64,000 nucleotides of DNA from Pseudomonas sp. Gutcm_11s (GCF_028649395.1 NZ_JAQSUW010000015.1:100215-164214); one strand, 5' to 3'; positions 53,314 to 63,525 are shown, numbered from the stretch's first letter. Notes: generated by a model not told the origin, from the letters alone. Numbers and translations are program-made.

Positions 53314-53913
53314 TCAGTTGGTGTAGACCGGCCCTACGCCGAAGCCCCAGAGGATCACCGAGCAGGCGATCATCGCCACCAGCACCACCAGGCCCACGGC
53401 CAGTACCGAGCTGGAGAACATGAAGCCCTCGTCCTGGGGGATGCCCATGAAGGTGGGGATGCCGGAGTACAGCAGGTACACCGTGTAGCAGACCGCCGCC
53501 GTGCCGATCAGCATGCCCAGCCACAGGCTCGGATAGAGCGCCGCGACACCGCCGACGAACAGCGGGGTCGCGCAATAGGCGGCGAACACGATGCATTGGG
53601 TCAGGGTCGGGTTGGAGTCGTAGGTGCGCGCCATCCAGTGGATGAAGGCCCCCATGACGGCCACGCCAGCGAGCATTGCCAGGTAGGACATGATGGTCAT
53701 CTGCATGGCGCTGGCCGCCGTGAGCTTGACCGCCTCGCCATCGCCGATGCGCCAACCCACCTCGGTGGTACCGAAATAGGCGCAGAGCGCGGGGATGGCA
53801 GCGAGAATCAGGACATGGGTCAGGTACATGTGGCTGACGCTTTCCTCTTCGCCACGGATTTCCTGCCACTCTTGGTCGGGATGGGTGAAGAGCCCCCAAA
53901 CATGGTGGATCAT
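53314..53913 (-). CDS. Yip1 family membrane protein (second of tandem pair)
   Basis: 199 residues. HVWGLFTHPDQEWQEIRGEEE parallels the start of the neighbouring Yip1 gene, as do LTHVLILAAIPALCAYFGTTEVGW and AAYCATPLFVGGVAALYPS. A terminator lies between the two, so each may have its own promoter. RBS GAGG is before its ATG. Confidence 0.86.
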   Translation of the reverse strand: MIHHVWGLFTHPDQEWQEIRGEEESVSHMYLTHVLILAAIPALCAYFGTTEVGWRIGDGEAVKLTAASAMQMTIMSYLAMLAGVAVMGAFIHWMARTYDSNPTLTQCIVFAAYCATPLFVGGVAALYPSLWLGMLIGTAAVCYTVYLLYSGIPTFMGIPQDEGFMFSSSVLAVGLVVLVAMIACSVILWGFGVGPVYTN

Positions 53914-54078
53914 GCAGACACCTCCTCTTTTTATTGTCGATCGCCCCGAGCGTAACGCCCGGCGTGCGTGAACAGCGGCGCCGGGTGCAGGCCGAATTAA
54001 GTGCGACCGTATGCCGCAGTATAGGAAAGGCTGTATCCCGCGTAATCCGTGGCTTTAGAGCGAATTGCTCTCTATGAG

Positions 54079-54672
54079 TCAGCCGTAATAGCGCTCAAGT
54101 ATTTCCATGGCCAGGTTGATCGACTGCAGGCGGCTGGTGCTGCCGCCCCGGTCCGGATGGTGCAGGCTCACCAACTGGCGGTAGCGCTGCTTGATCTGCG
54201 CGAGATTGAGCGGTTGCGTGGCATCCAGCTCGAACAGCTTGAGGGCCGCCTGCTTCTCTTCGCCGCCCTGCATGCGGGTCCAGAAGCTGGCCAGCAGCTT
54301 CTCCACATCGTCTTCGGTGGTATCGCGCAAATTTTGCAGATTGAGATAGTAGTCACGCAGCGGGTCGTGTTCGGCCAGCTCCGCGCTGCCCGGGTGCCAG
54401 GGTTGCAGCTGCACGCACAGCGGGCTGATCTGCAGATGCGCCTCGCGCTTGCCCCATAGGCGCTCGCGCAGCGAATAGAGGGCGTTGAACAGCAGGAAGT
54501 GGGTGCGAAACAGCACCAGCCGGTCCGCCAGCCCCAGGTGCGGGATATGCGTGGAACGGCGGGCCTTGAGCTGCTGGATCAGCTGGAATTCACTGATTCC
54601 GGCGGGTACGGCGCGGAGCAACTGCTGCAGCTGTTCGGGCAGGTCGAGGGTCGGGTCGAGGTCGTTGTTCAT
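54079..54672 (-). CDS. DnaJ-related (J-domain) protein
   Basis: 197 residues. N-terminal DNAJ-related helical domain (LPEQLQQLLRAVPAGISEFQLIQQL) and a C-terminal J-domain with HHPDRGGS in LAQIKQRYRQLVSLHHPDRG, which recruits DnaK. The J-domain is at the C-terminus rather than the N-terminus, which is typical for this family. Divergent from ttcA. Cochaperone role inferred. Confidence 0.88.
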   Translation of the reverse strand: MNNDLDPTLDLPEQLQQLLRAVPAGISEFQLIQQLKARRSTHIPHLGLADRLVLFRTHFLLFNALYSLRERLWGKREAHLQISPLCVQLQPWHPGSAELAEHDPLRDYYLNLQNLRDTTEDDVEKLLASFWTRMQGGEEKQAALKLFELDATQPLNLAQIKQRYRQLVSLHHPDRGGSTSRLQSINLAMEILERYYG

Positions 54673-54759
54673 CGGGCGAGCCTAACACGGGCTGTCGCGG
54701 CCGAGCTTTGTGCGTAAAATAGCCAGCTTTTCGCCTTCACCCCCGGATTCTCCCGCACC

Positions 54760-55587
54760 ATGCCCAGCACCATTTCGGTCAACCAGAACAAACTGCAGAA
54801 GCGCCTGCGTCGCCAGGTCGGCGAGGCCATCGCCGATTTCAACATGATCGAGGATGGCGACAAGGTGATGGTCTGCCTGTCCGGCGGCAAGGACAGCTAC
54901 ACCATGCTCGACGTGCTGCTGTACCTGCAGAAGGTGGCGCCGATCAAGTTCGAGATCGTCGCGGTGAACATGGACCAGAAGCAGCCCGGCTTCCCCGAGC
55001 ACGTGCTGCCGGCCTACCTGGAATCCATCGGCGTGCCGTACCACATCATCGAGAAGGACACCTACTCGGTGGTGAAGGAGAAGATCCCGGAGGGCAAGAC
55101 CACCTGCTCGCTGTGCTCGCGCCTGCGTCGCGGCACCCTGTACACCTACGCCGACGAAATCGGCGCGACCAAGATGGCCCTCGGTCACCACCGCGACGAC
55201 ATCCTCGAGACCTTCTTCCTCAACATGTTCTACGGCGGCACGCTGAAGGCCATGCCGCCCAAGCTGCTGTCCGACGACGGCCGCAACGTGGTGATCCGCC
55301 CGCTGGCCTACTGCAACGAGAAGGACATCGAGGCCTACTCGGTGATGAAGGAATTCCCGATCATCCCGTGCAACCTGTGCGGTTCGCAGGAGAACCTGCA
55401 GCGCCAGGTGGTCAAGGAAATGCTGGTGGACTGGGAGCGCAAGAGCCCCGGCCGTACCGAGATCATGTTCCGCGCGCTGCAGAACGTGGTGCCCTCGCAG
55501 CTGGCCGACCGCGAGCTGTTCGACTTCAAGACCCTGAAGATCGATGACAGCGCCACGCCGCGCTTCCTCGATGTGATGAACCTGTGA
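54760..55587 (+). CDS. ttcA: tRNA 2-thiocytidine(32) synthetase TtcA
   Basis: 275 residues. PP-loop [19 protein letters not shown] activates the target base with ATP, and the [11 protein letters not shown]xxC pair holds the Fe-S cluster; [19 protein letters not shown] is the family signature. It thiolates C32 of tRNAs. A third tRNA-modifying gene in this window beside yhhQ and cmoAB. Strong terminator follows. Confidence 0.97.
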   Translation: MPSTISVNQNKLQKRLRRQVGEAIADFNMIEDGDKVMVCLSGGKDSYTMLDVLLYLQKVAPIKFEIVAVNMDQKQPGFPEHVLPAYLESIGVPYHIIEKDTYSVVKEKIPEGKTTCSLCSRLRRGTLYTYADEIGATKMALGHHRDDILETFFLNMFYGGTLKAMPPKLLSDDGRNVVIRPLAYCNEKDIEAYSVMKEFPIIPCNLCGSQENLQRQVVKEMLVDWERKSPGRTEIMFRALQNVVPSQLADRELFDFKTLKIDDSATPRFLDVMNL

Positions 55588-55594
55588 TTCCCCG

Positions 55595-55617
55595 ACCGGC
55601 CGCCCAGAGCGGCCGGT
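55595..55617. terminator. Rho-independent terminator after ttcA
   Basis: ACCGGCCGC-CCAGA-GCGGCCGGT followed by TTTG, between convergent ttcA and the ferredoxin-like gene. Confidence 0.75.
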
Positions 55618-55624
55618 TTGCTAT

Positions 55625-56338
55625 CTAGCCGCGCATGATCAGTTCGGGCACCGCGCGTTCCTCGACGAAGCGCTCCTGCACCAGGCGCTTCACCTCGGCC
55701 GCGTCGCGTATGCGGTACCACTCGCCACTCGGGTAGACACTCAGGGTCGGGCCCTGGTCGCAGGGGAACTGGCACTGGGTGCGGGTGATATGCACGCCAT
55801 CCTCGGTCTCCAGTCGGCCGGCCGCTTTCAGCTCCTCGCGCAACAGTTTCCACAAGGGCAGGGCGCCACGCCGGGTGCAGCGCGGGCCGTTGCACAGCAG
55901 CACGCGATAGCGGTGCGGCGGGATGCACGACCAAGAGTGAGACTCCGGCAGCTGCGGTACGTCCACGCAGCCCAGGTGCTTGTCCGGCTGCTGGATCAGC
56001 TCGGCCAGGGCCGCCACATCCTCGGCATTGCCGGCACCGACGAGCAGCCGGTCGGCGCGTTCGCCGGCCAGTGCCTGCAGTTCGCCGCGCAGCCAGTCCA
56101 GCTGCGGGCTATCGCCGAGTGGGTCGAGATCGACGATCAATAGCGGCAGCTCTGCGCTGCTCAGGCAGTCACGTACCTGCTCCCAGAGCGCGTCATAACC
56201 GGCGCCGGTATCGAACAGATCGCCCAGCACCGTGGCGCCGAACTGTTCGGTGAGCTGGCGGCGGGTCAGTTCGGCGAAGCTGCCATGGTCGAGATCGGGG
56301 CCGGCGAACAGCACGCGGGCGTAGGTTTCGGTCTTCAT
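55625..56338 (-). CDS. (2Fe-2S) ferredoxin-like protein of the cobalamin cluster
   Basis: 237 residues from ATG 56338. C-terminal part has LLCNGPRCTRRGALPLW and TQCQFPCDQGPTLSVYP, four Cys in the order of thioredoxin-fold [2Fe-2S] proteins; the first 120 residues look like a CbiX/sirohydrochlorin-type domain fold remnant (LLFAGPDLDHGSFAEL). It closes the leftward cob operon; in P. aeruginosa it is PA2910 (from memory). Likely an electron carrier for a cobalamin-pathway reductase, by inference. Confidence 0.82.
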   Translation of the reverse strand: MKTETYARVLFAGPDLDHGSFAELTRRQLTEQFGATVLGDLFDTGAGYDALWEQVRDCLSSAELPLLIVDLDPLGDSPQLDWLRGELQALAGERADRLLVGAGNAEDVAALAELIQQPDKHLGCVDVPQLPESHSWSCIPPHRYRVLLCNGPRCTRRGALPLWKLLREELKAAGRLETEDGVHITRTQCQFPCDQGPTLSVYPSGEWYRIRDAAEVKRLVQERFVEERAVPELIMRG

Positions 56339-56346
56339 CGGAGTTC

Positions 56347-57069
56347 TCAAAGCAGCGGCTGCAGCGCCTGCCACAGGTCATCGGGGTTGGCGAAGCTGCG
56401 CTCCACCTCGGGCAGTTGCGGGCGTTGCAGCAGCAATACCGGCAGACCGCGCTCGCGGGCGACCTGCAGTTTGGCCTCGGTGGCATTGCCGCCACTGTTC
56501 TTGCTCACCAGCACATCGAAGCCCTCAGCGGCGAATAGCGTGCGTTCATCTTCGAGGGTGAAAGGGCCGCGCGCGGCGATGCAGCGTGCACGTGGATGTT
56601 CGGGCTGGGCATCGAGCAGGCGCAGGGTCCAGTACTGATGCGCGGGAATCTCGTCGAGATGCGCCAGCGGCTCGCGGCCGAGGGTGAAGAAGGGTTTGCC
56701 GAAGGGTTCCAGCGCCGAGACCAGTGCGGTCCAGTCGGCCACCTCGCGCCAGTCGTCACCGGCTTGTGGCTGCCAGCCGGGACGCCGCAGCGCCCAGCAG
56801 GGCACGCCGGCCAGGCGCGCGGCCGCGGCGGCATTGGCGCTGATCCGGGCGGCGTAGGGGTGGGTGACGTCCAGCAGCAGGTCGAAGCCCTCGGCGCGGA
56901 TAAAGTCGGCCAGGCCCTCGGCACCGCCGAAGCCGCCGACGCGCACCTGGCAGTTCAGGTCCTCCGGCACCTTGCCCAGCCCGGCCAGGCTGTACAGGTG
57001 CTCGGGCCCCAGACGACGGGCCAGACGCAGTGCGTCGCCGACACCGCCGAGCAGCAGAACTCGGGTCAC
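56347..57069 (-). CDS. cobK: Precorrin-6A reductase CobK
   Basis: 240 residues from GTG 57069, overlapping the cobL stop (GTGA). [19 protein letters not shown] (dinucleotide loop), [31 protein letters not shown] and [16 protein letters not shown] are CobK signatures. The enzyme uses NADPH to reduce precorrin-6A to precorrin-6B. Second gene of the leftward operon. Confidence 0.95.
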   Translation of the reverse strand: MTRVLLLGGVGDALRLARRLGPEHLYSLAGLGKVPEDLNCQVRVGGFGGAEGLADFIRAEGFDLLLDVTHPYAARISANAAAAARLAGVPCWALRRPGWQPQAGDDWREVADWTALVSALEPFGKPFFTLGREPLAHLDEIPAHQYWTLRLLDAQPEHPRARCIAARGPFTLEDERTLFAAEGFDVLVSKNSGGNATEAKLQVARERGLPVLLLQRPQLPEVERSFANPDDLWQALQPLL

Positions 57070-58268
57070 GGCTTGTGTACTTGCAGCAGGGTAATCGGCA
57101 GGGCGCTGCGCCAGGTGTCGAAATCGCCCAGCGGCTGGGCCTGGGCCACGGCGATGCGGGTCAGCTCGCCACCGTGCTGTTCGCGGAAGGCCACCAGCAT
57201 GGCCTCGCTCTGCAGGGTCACGGCATTGGCGATCAGCCGGCCGCCGGGTTTCAGCGCCTGCCAGCACAGCTCCAGCACGCCGGGCACGGTGACGCCGCCA
57301 CCGATAAAGATGGCGTCGGGGAAGTCGAGGCCGGCTAGCGCGTCCGGCGCTTCGCCAGCCACTAGCTGCAGCTGCGGCACGCCGAGGGCGTCGCGGTTAT
57401 GCGCGATCAGTTGCTGGCGATCCGCGTTGGCCTCGATGGCGATGGCGCGGCAACTCGGGTGGCTGCGCAGCCACTCGATGCCGATCGAACCGCAGCCGGC
57501 GCCGACATCCCACAGCAGCTCGCCGGGGCGTGGCGCCAGGCGGGCTAGGGTGATGGCGCGTACGTCGCGTTTGGTCAGCTGGCCGTCGTGGCGGTAGGCG
57601 TCGTCGGGCAGGCCGATGGTCAGCGGCAGCGCTTGCACACCAGTGTCGGCCTGGCATTCCACGGCCAGCAGATTCAGCGCGGCGACTGCTTCCACATTCC
57701 AGCTCGCGGCCAGGCCATCGATACGCCGCTCCAGTGGGCCGCCCAGGTGCTCCAGCACGCTCAGGCGGCTGGCGCCAAAGCCACGCTCGCGCAGCAGGGC
57801 GGCGATGGCGGCGGGGCTATCGCCGTCGTTGCACAGGATCAGCAGGCGCTGGCCGTCATGCAGATGGCGGGCGACGGTGGGCAGAGGACGCGCCACCACC
57901 GACAGCAGGGTCACGTCCTGCAGCGGCCAGCCCAGGCGCGCGGCGGCCAGGGAATAGGAGGAGGGCGCCGGCAGCACCAGCATTTCGCCTTCGCTCACCT
58001 GGCGCGCCAGGCTGGCGCCGACACTAAACAGCATAGGGTCACCGCTGGCCAGCACGCAGGTCGGTGTGCCGCGTCGCTGTAGCACCGGCTCCAGGCTGAA
58101 GGGGCTCGGCCAGTTCTGGCGTGGGGCGCGGATGCACGGCGGCAGCAGGTCGAGCTGGCGCGGCGCACCGACGATGCACTCGGCCGCCAGCAGCGCGCGA
58201 CGCGCCGTCTTGCCCAGGCCGGCATAACCGTCTTCGCCGATGCCCACTACCGTCAGCCAGGCCGTCAT
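57066..58268 (-). CDS. cobL: Precorrin-6B C5,15-methyltransferase (decarboxylating) CobL
   Basis: 400 residues: an N-terminal CbiE-type tetrapyrrole methylase (1-200; [37 protein letters not shown]) fused to a CbiT-type SAM domain (about 215-395; [35 protein letters not shown]). The fusion is the normal CobL form. It methylates C5 and C15 and removes the C12 acetate carboxyl. Start ATG behind GGAGACAC. First gene of the leftward operon; the divergent cobG operon starts 283 bases away. Confidence 0.96.
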   Translation of the reverse strand: MTAWLTVVGIGEDGYAGLGKTARRALLAAECIVGAPRQLDLLPPCIRAPRQNWPSPFSLEPVLQRRGTPTCVLASGDPMLFSVGASLARQVSEGEMLVLPAPSSYSLAAARLGWPLQDVTLLSVVARPLPTVARHLHDGQRLLILCNDGDSPAAIAALLRERGFGASRLSVLEHLGGPLERRIDGLAASWNVEAVAALNLLAVECQADTGVQALPLTIGLPDDAYRHDGQLTKRDVRAITLARLAPRPGELLWDVGAGCGSIGIEWLRSHPSCRAIAIEANADRQQLIAHNRDALGVPQLQLVAGEAPDALAGLDFPDAIFIGGGVTVPGVLELCWQALKPGGRLIANAVTLQSEAMLVAFREQHGGELTRIAVAQAQPLGDFDTWRSALPITLLQVHKP

Positions 58269-58343
58269 CTGTGTCTCCTCGATGCCTTGCGGGCGACGCG
58301 CGGGCTTGGCCCGGTGCCGCTAAAAGCGGGCATAATAGCGCCT

Positions 58344-58514
58344 TCGTCGGTGCCCGGCCCCTCCAGGGGAGCCAGCGGGCCTAAGAGGGAACACGGTACA
58401 AGCCGTGGCTGCCCCCGCAACTGTAAGCAGCGAGTCGCTTCACACACATGCCACTGAGCAATCGGGAAGGCCGTGCAGCGATGAGGACCTGTCAGCCAGG
58501 AGACCTGCCGACGA
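58344..58514 (+). promoter_or_regulatory. Cobalamin riboswitch upstream of cobGHIJ
   Basis: Closing stem P1 TCGTCGG (58344-58350) pairs perfectly with CCGACGA (58508-58514). Between them are the cobalamin-aptamer landmarks: TAAGAGGGAA, GCCGTGGCTGCCCCCGCAAC, TGCCACTGAGCAATCGGGAAGG-like core and the B12 box GTCAGCCAGGAGACCTGCC. The strand is plus only, so it governs cobGHIJ and not the divergent cobL operon. Adenosylcobalamin should repress this biosynthetic operon. Confidence 0.95.
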
Positions 58515-58532
58515 CGCAGTCGCGAGTGCCAA

Positions 58533-58554
58533 CATCGGGCGGGGTGTACCGATG
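58533..58554 (+). promoter_or_regulatory. Start-codon hairpin (expression platform) of cobG
   Basis: CATCGG at 58533-58538 pairs with CCGATG at 58549-58554, whose last three bases are the cobG ATG; the loop GCGGGGTGTA contains the purine-rich ribosome-binding site. Placed 18 bases past the riboswitch P1 stem, it is a natural translational switch. Confidence 0.7.
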
Positions 58555-59922
58555 CCAAGAAATCCCTGTGCGGATTTCACTGGTTCGGTCGCCGCGTCGT
58601 TCGTTGTCGGTGACCGTTTGAAGCCCGATCCCTCTATTGCTGCTGCACATGTTCCCCGGCCGTCTGCCTGCCCGGGGCTGTGGCGCGTCGTGCCGGCGAA
58701 AGATGGCGGCATCTGCCGGGTAAAACTGCCCGGCGGCCTGCTCACCAGCGCTCAGGCCCGCGCCGTGGTCGCGACTGCGCGAACCCATGCCAGTGGTGTG
58801 CTGGAGCTGACCAACCGCAGCAACCTGCAGATTCGCGGTGTGCGCGAGGAGTGCCAAGGCGCGCTGGTGCAGCAGCTGCTCGACGCCGGCCTCGGCCCGC
58901 GTCACGCCGATGCCGACGATGTGCGCAATGTGCTGATCAGCCCCGCCGCCGGCCGTGATCCGGCGGCCCATCTCGATACCCGCCCGCTGGCCGAACGACT
59001 GCTGGCGCTGCTGCAGGATGTGCCTGCGTTCCGCGACCTGTCGCCCAAGTTCGCCGTGCAGCTGGATGGCGGTGAATCCCTGGCGATGCTCGAGCATCCG
59101 CACGATATCTGGCTCAGCGCCTTGCCCGGCGGTACGCAGATGGCTTTCGGCCTGGCCGGCTGCCCGCGTGGCGGTGCGCTGGGCGTGGTCGCGGTGGATC
59201 AGGCAGTGCAGTTGGTAGAAGCGCTGTTGCACCTGTTCCTCGACTTGGCCGGCGAGCATTCGCGCCTGCGCCAGCTGTTGGCCGAGCTACCGGCGCAAGC
59301 CTTCCTCGCCCGCCTGCCATTCGACTTCCAGCCTGAGACGCCTTGCTTCGCCAGCCCAGCGCTGGAAGGCACGCCGCTAGGTATGCATGCCCAGGGTCAG
59401 CCAGGGCAGGTGATGCTGCTAGCGGGGGCGCCGCTCGGGCGGTTGTACGCCGAGCAGCTGCAGGCCCTGGCCGATCTGGCGGATGCCGAAGGCAGCGGCG
59501 AGCTGCGCCTCACGCCCTGGCAGGGCGTGCTGCTGCCGGATGTCGCCACTGATCGCCAGTCCATCGTGGCGCAAGCCGTGAGCGACATCGGTCTGCTGCT
59601 GGATGCCTGCGCGCCGCTGGCCCGCATGCTCGCCTGCAGCGGCACCGCCGGCTGCGCCAAGGGTGCGGCGGACACCAAGGCCGATGCCCTGCGTCTGGCC
59701 GATCATCTGGGCCCGCACGGCCCGGCGCAGGTGCACCTGTGCGGTTGCCCTCGCAGCTGCGCCGCCGCCCACATCGCCCCTTACACGCTGCTGGCCCAGC
59801 CCGGTGGCCGTTACGACCTCTATCGCCGCGAGCAGGGCCAGGCCGGATTCGGCCGCCTGCTGGCGGCGTCCCTCGATATCGACCAAGCCGGCGAGCACCT
59901 CGCCGCAGGAACACCCGAATGA
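58552..59922 (+). CDS. cobG: Precorrin-3B synthase CobG
   Basis: 456 residues from ATG 58552. Siroheme/[4Fe-4S] sulfite-reductase-like fold: the first half has VKLPGGLLTSAQARAVV and ELTNRSNLQIRGV, and the second holds the cluster Cys in ACSGTAGCAKG and CGCPRSCAAAH (CX5C and CX3C). CobG uses O2 to open the route to ring contraction, so this is the aerobic pathway. Stop overlaps cobH by ATGA. Confidence 0.94.
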   Translation: MPRNPCADFTGSVAASFVVGDRLKPDPSIAAAHVPRPSACPGLWRVVPAKDGGICRVKLPGGLLTSAQARAVVATARTHASGVLELTNRSNLQIRGVREECQGALVQQLLDAGLGPRHADADDVRNVLISPAAGRDPAAHLDTRPLAERLLALLQDVPAFRDLSPKFAVQLDGGESLAMLEHPHDIWLSALPGGTQMAFGLAGCPRGGALGVVAVDQAVQLVEALLHLFLDLAGEHSRLRQLLAELPAQAFLARLPFDFQPETPCFASPALEGTPLGMHAQGQPGQVMLLAGAPLGRLYAEQLQALADLADAEGSGELRLTPWQGVLLPDVATDRQSIVAQAVSDIGLLLDACAPLARMLACSGTAGCAKGAADTKADALRLADHLGPHGPAQVHLCGCPRSCAAAHIAPYTLLAQPGGRYDLYRREQGQAGFGRLLAASLDIDQAGEHLAAGTPE

Positions 59923-60545
59923 TCGAATACATCCGCGATGGTCAGGAGATCTATCGCCAATCCTTCGCCACCATCCGTGCCGAGGCCGACCTCAGCGCCA
60001 TCCCGGCCGACCTGGAGAAACTCGCCGTACGCCTGATCCACGCCTGCGGCATGGTCGACGTGGTGCAGGACCTGCGCTTCTCGCCCGGTGCCGGCGCCGC
60101 CGGCCGCGCGGCATTAGCCCAAGGCGCGCCGATCCTCTGCGACGCCCGCATGGTCGCCGAGGGCATCACCCGCGCGCGCCTGCCGGCCAACAACCCGGTG
60201 ATCTGCACCCTGAACGAGGCGGACGTGCCGCAGCTGGCCCGTGATCTCGGCAACACCCGCTCGGCGGCGGCGCTGGAGCACTGGCGCGAGCACCTGGAGG
60301 GCAGCGTGGTGGTGATCGGCAACGCGCCCACCGCGCTGTTCTACCTGCTGGAAATGCTCGACGCTGGCGCACCCAAACCGGCGCTGATCCTCGGCATGCC
60401 GGTGGGCTTTATCGGCGCCGCCGAATCCAAGGAAATGCTCGCCGCCGACAGCCGCGGCGTGCCCTACGTCATCGTGCACGGTCGCCGCGGTGGCAGCGCC
60501 ATGGCCGCCGCCGCGGTCAACGCTCTGGCCACGGAGGTGGAGTGA
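59919..60545 (+). CDS. cobH: Precorrin-8X methylmutase CobH
   Basis: 208 residues. [24 protein letters not shown] contains the catalytic His, and [19 protein letters not shown] and [14 protein letters not shown] are family blocks. It moves the C11 methyl to C12, giving hydrogenobyrinic acid. Its stop is shared with the cobI start (TGATG). Confidence 0.96.
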   Translation: MIEYIRDGQEIYRQSFATIRAEADLSAIPADLEKLAVRLIHACGMVDVVQDLRFSPGAGAAGRAALAQGAPILCDARMVAEGITRARLPANNPVICTLNEADVPQLARDLGNTRSAAALEHWREHLEGSVVVIGNAPTALFYLLEMLDAGAPKPALILGMPVGFIGAAESKEMLAADSRGVPYVIVHGRRGGSAMAAAAVNALATEVE

Positions 60546-61288
60546 TGCGCAAGGGACGTCTGCTCGGCCTCGGCGTCGGCCCCGGCGATCCGGAGCTGAT
60601 TACCCTCAAGGCCCTGCGCCTGCTGCAGTCCGCGCCGGTGGTGGGCTACTTCGTGGCCAAGGCCAAGGCGAACAAGGGCCAGGGCGGCAACGCCTTCGGC
60701 ATCATCGAACAGCACCTCAGCGAGGCGCAGCGCCGCCTGCCGCTGGTCTATCCGGTGACCACCGAGAAGCTGGAACCGCCGCTGACCTACGAGGATGTGA
60801 TTGCCGACTTCTACGACACCTGCGCTGTGCAGATCGCCGCCGAGCTGGACGCCGGTCGCGACGTGGCGGTGATCTGCGAGGGCGACCCGTTCTTCTACGG
60901 CTCCTACATGTACCTCCACGACCGCCTGGCCGAGCGTTTTGATGCCGAGGTGGTGCCCGGCGTGTGCTCGATGCTCGGCTGCGCCTCAGTACTGGGTACG
61001 CCGCTGGTCTATCGCAACCAGAGCTTGAGCGTGCTCTCCGGCGTGCTGCCGGAAGAGGAGCTGGAGCAGCGCCTGCGCACTGCCGAGGCCGCGGTGGTGA
61101 TGAAGCTCGGTCGAAACTTCGACAAGGTGCGCCGCGTGCTGCAACGCCTCGGCCTGGCCGAGCGCGCGCACTATGTGGAGCGCGCCACCATGGACAACCA
61201 GCACATCGTGCCGTTGGACGAGGTGGATCCGCTGGCCTCGCCGTACTTCTCCATGATCCTGGTGCCGGGGGAGAAGTGGCGTGGCTGA
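60545..61288 (+). CDS. cobI: Precorrin-2 C20-methyltransferase CobI
   Basis: 247 residues from ATG 60545; a GTG one codon earlier is possible. [19 protein letters not shown] and [19 protein letters not shown] are tetrapyrrole methylase signatures of the CobI branch; [23 protein letters not shown] is the substrate side. Methylates precorrin-2 at C20 with SAM. The stop lies inside the cobJ start, an 8-base overlap. Confidence 0.95.
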   Translation: MRKGRLLGLGVGPGDPELITLKALRLLQSAPVVGYFVAKAKANKGQGGNAFGIIEQHLSEAQRRLPLVYPVTTEKLEPPLTYEDVIADFYDTCAVQIAAELDAGRDVAVICEGDPFFYGSYMYLHDRLAERFDAEVVPGVCSMLGCASVLGTPLVYRNQSLSVLSGVLPEEELEQRLRTAEAAVVMKLGRNFDKVRRVLQRLGLAERAHYVERATMDNQHIVPLDEVDPLASPYFSMILVPGEKWRG

Positions 61289-62948
61289 GTTGGATCGAGC
61301 ACCCGCCATCGTCATCCTCGGCGCCTCGGCGCTGGCCACCGCACGCCGCGTGCGCGAGCGCTATCCGCAGGCACGCATCCACGGCCTGGCCGGACGGGTG
61401 GACGAGGTCGACGAGAGCTACCGCGAATTCGCCGAACACCTGCGCGGCCTGTACCGCGCCGGTACGCCGATCATCGCCCTGTGCGCCGCCGGCATCGTCA
61501 TCCGCAGCCTGGCTTCAGCATTGGTGGAGAAGGGCGCCGAACCACCGGTACTGGCCCTGGCCGAGGACGGCAGCGCCGTGGTGCCGCTGCTCGGCGGCCT
61601 GGCCGGGGTCAACCGCCTGGCCCGCGAGCTGGGCGACTGGCTGGCGGTGGCGCCGGCCATCACTACCAGCGGCGAGCTGCGCTTCGGCACCTGCCTGCTC
61701 GACCCGCCCGAGGGCTACGCCCTGGCCGATCTGGAGCAGGGCAAGCGCCTGGTCAGCGACCTGCTCGGCGGTGCTCGTTTGCGCGTCGAAGGCGAGGCTC
61801 CGTGGCTGCAACAGGCCAACCTGCCGCTGCATGCCGAGGGCGAGCGCTGCCTGCGTATCGATGTGGCCGCCGCCAGCGGCGACGATGCACTGTTGATCCA
61901 TCCGCGCCGGCTGCTGGTGCGTTGCACCGAATTCTCTGCCGAGCTGGCTGCTCGTTTGCGCGCCGCGCTAGCCGAGAAAGGTCTGGCCGAGGAGGCCCTG
62001 GCGGCGCTGCTGGTCGAAGGCGAAGGACGTGCATTGCCGTTTGCCGAGCAGGCGGCTGCTGAGCTGAAGGTGCCATTGCGTTTCATCGAGTCGAACACGG
62101 CGCTGCCGCCGGCCTGCTACGAGGCGCCGGGGCTGAGCCTGTATCTGGCTGACAGCCCGCAGACCGCTGCCACCATCGGCCGCCCGCGTGGCCGCCTCAG
62201 CGTGGTCGGCATCGGCCCCGGCTGCGCCGAGCTGCTAGCCCCGGCAGTGCGCCGCGCGCTGGATGAGGCCGAGGACGTGCTCGGCTACGAGACCTACGTG
62301 ACCATGGCCGGCCCCTACCGCGCCAACCAGTGCCTGCACGCCAGCGACAATCGCGAAGAGTTGCAGCGCGCCGCCCATGCCTTCGAGCTGGCCGCGCAGG
62401 GTCGACGCGTAGTGATGGTGTCGTCCGGCGACCCGGGCGTGTTCGCCATGGCCGCCGCGGTGATGGAGGCGCTGGAGGCTTCCAGTGATGCACGCTGGCA
62501 AGGCGTGGAGCTGGAAGTGCTACCCGGCATCTCCGCCGCCCTGGCCGCCGCCGCCAAGGCCGGGGCGCCGCTGGGCCACGACTTCTGCCTGATCTCCCTG
62601 TCCGACAACCTCAAGCCCTGGGCGATGATCGAGAAGCGCCTGCAGCACGCCGCTGCCGCCGACCTGGCCATGGCCTTCTACAACCCGATCTCCAGGGCGC
62701 GCCCCTGGCAACTCGGCCGCGCCCTCGACCTGCTGCGCCAGCACCGCGAGCCGCAGACCCTGGTGGTGCTCGGTCGCGACATCGGCCGTCCGGCCGAGGC
62801 CCTGCGCGTGCTCACCCTCGGCGAGCTGACCCCAGAGCTGGTAGACATGCGTACCCTGGTGATCATCGGCTCCAGCCAGACCCGGCGCTTCTCGCGCCAG
62901 GGCGGCGGCGAGTGGGTCTACACGCCGCGCTGGTATCCGCAGGACTGA
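61281..62948 (+). CDS. cobJ: CbiG-CobJ fusion: precorrin-3B C17-methyltransferase with N-terminal cobalamin-biosynthesis domain
   Basis: 555 residues from GTG 61281. Residues 1-310 form the CbiG/CobE-like part ([58 protein letters not shown]), while 315-545 form the CobJ/CbiH methylase ([59 protein letters not shown]). The fusion couples ring contraction/methylation with CbiG chemistry; a similar fusion exists in P. aeruginosa CobJ (from memory). Last gene of the riboswitch-controlled operon. Confidence 0.95.
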   Translation: MAELDRAPAIVILGASALATARRVRERYPQARIHGLAGRVDEVDESYREFAEHLRGLYRAGTPIIALCAAGIVIRSLASALVEKGAEPPVLALAEDGSAVVPLLGGLAGVNRLARELGDWLAVAPAITTSGELRFGTCLLDPPEGYALADLEQGKRLVSDLLGGARLRVEGEAPWLQQANLPLHAEGERCLRIDVAAASGDDALLIHPRRLLVRCTEFSAELAARLRAALAEKGLAEEALAALLVEGEGRALPFAEQAAAELKVPLRFIESNTALPPACYEAPGLSLYLADSPQTAATIGRPRGRLSVVGIGPGCAELLAPAVRRALDEAEDVLGYETYVTMAGPYRANQCLHASDNREELQRAAHAFELAAQGRRVVMVSSGDPGVFAMAAAVMEALEASSDARWQGVELEVLPGISAALAAAAKAGAPLGHDFCLISLSDNLKPWAMIEKRLQHAAAADLAMAFYNPISRARPWQLGRALDLLRQHREPQTLVVLGRDIGRPAEALRVLTLGELTPELVDMRTLVIIGSSQTRRFSRQGGGEWVYTPRWYPQD

Positions 62949-62952
62949 AGGC

Positions 62953-63525
62953 CTACTCGGCCTTCAGTGCGTCACCGATGGCATAGAAGTGCCCGCCGGC
63001 CACATGGTGCAGGCTGCACCAGGCCGGGTCGGCGTCCTCGAAGTGCCAGTGGCCGTCGCGGAACACGCGGTCGTCGGCCCAGGCGCCGACCACTTCGCCG
63101 ATGAACAGGTCGTAGGCCTGCTGGTTGTGTGGCTCGGCGATCAGCTCGCAGGCCAGCCAGGCCGAACAGCCTTGCACGAAGGGCAGGTCGTGGCCGGGTA
63201 TGTTGAACAGTTCGACGCCGGCCTTGGCCAGCTTGTCCGGGGCGTCTTTGAGGCTGTGGTTGCCGACCTGGTTGGTCAGCTGCAACTGGGCGGCGGTGGG
63301 GATCTGGATGACGAAGCGGCCGCTGCGTTCGATCAGTTCGCGGGTGCGGGTGGCTTTGTCGAGTACCACGGTGAGTTTGGGTGGGGAGAAGTCCAAGGCG
63401 CAGCACCAGGCGGCGGCCATGACGTTGTCGACGCCTTCGTGGCGGGCGGAGACCAGGACGGTTGGGCCGTGGTTGAGGAGGCGGTAGGCCTTGGCGAGGT
63501 CTACCTGCTTTTGGTGGGGATTCAT
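62953..63525 (-). CDS. Flavin reductase (FMN-binding) family protein
   Basis: 190 residues. LLNHGPTVLVSARHEGVDNVMAAAWCCALDFSPPKL (ends quoted) and DKATRTRELIERSGRFVIQIPTA bind FMN in the flavin reductase-like split-barrel fold. Likely a reductase component or stand-alone FMN protein; no oxygenase partner is next to it. It faces the cobJ stop across 4 bases. Confidence 0.88.
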   Translation of the reverse strand: MNPHQKQVDLAKAYRLLNHGPTVLVSARHEGVDNVMAAAWCCALDFSPPKLTVVLDKATRTRELIERSGRFVIQIPTAAQLQLTNQVGNHSLKDAPDKLAKAGVELFNIPGHDLPFVQGCSAWLACELIAEPHNQQAYDLFIGEVVGAWADDRVFRDGHWHFEDADPAWCSLHHVAGGHFYAIGDALKAE

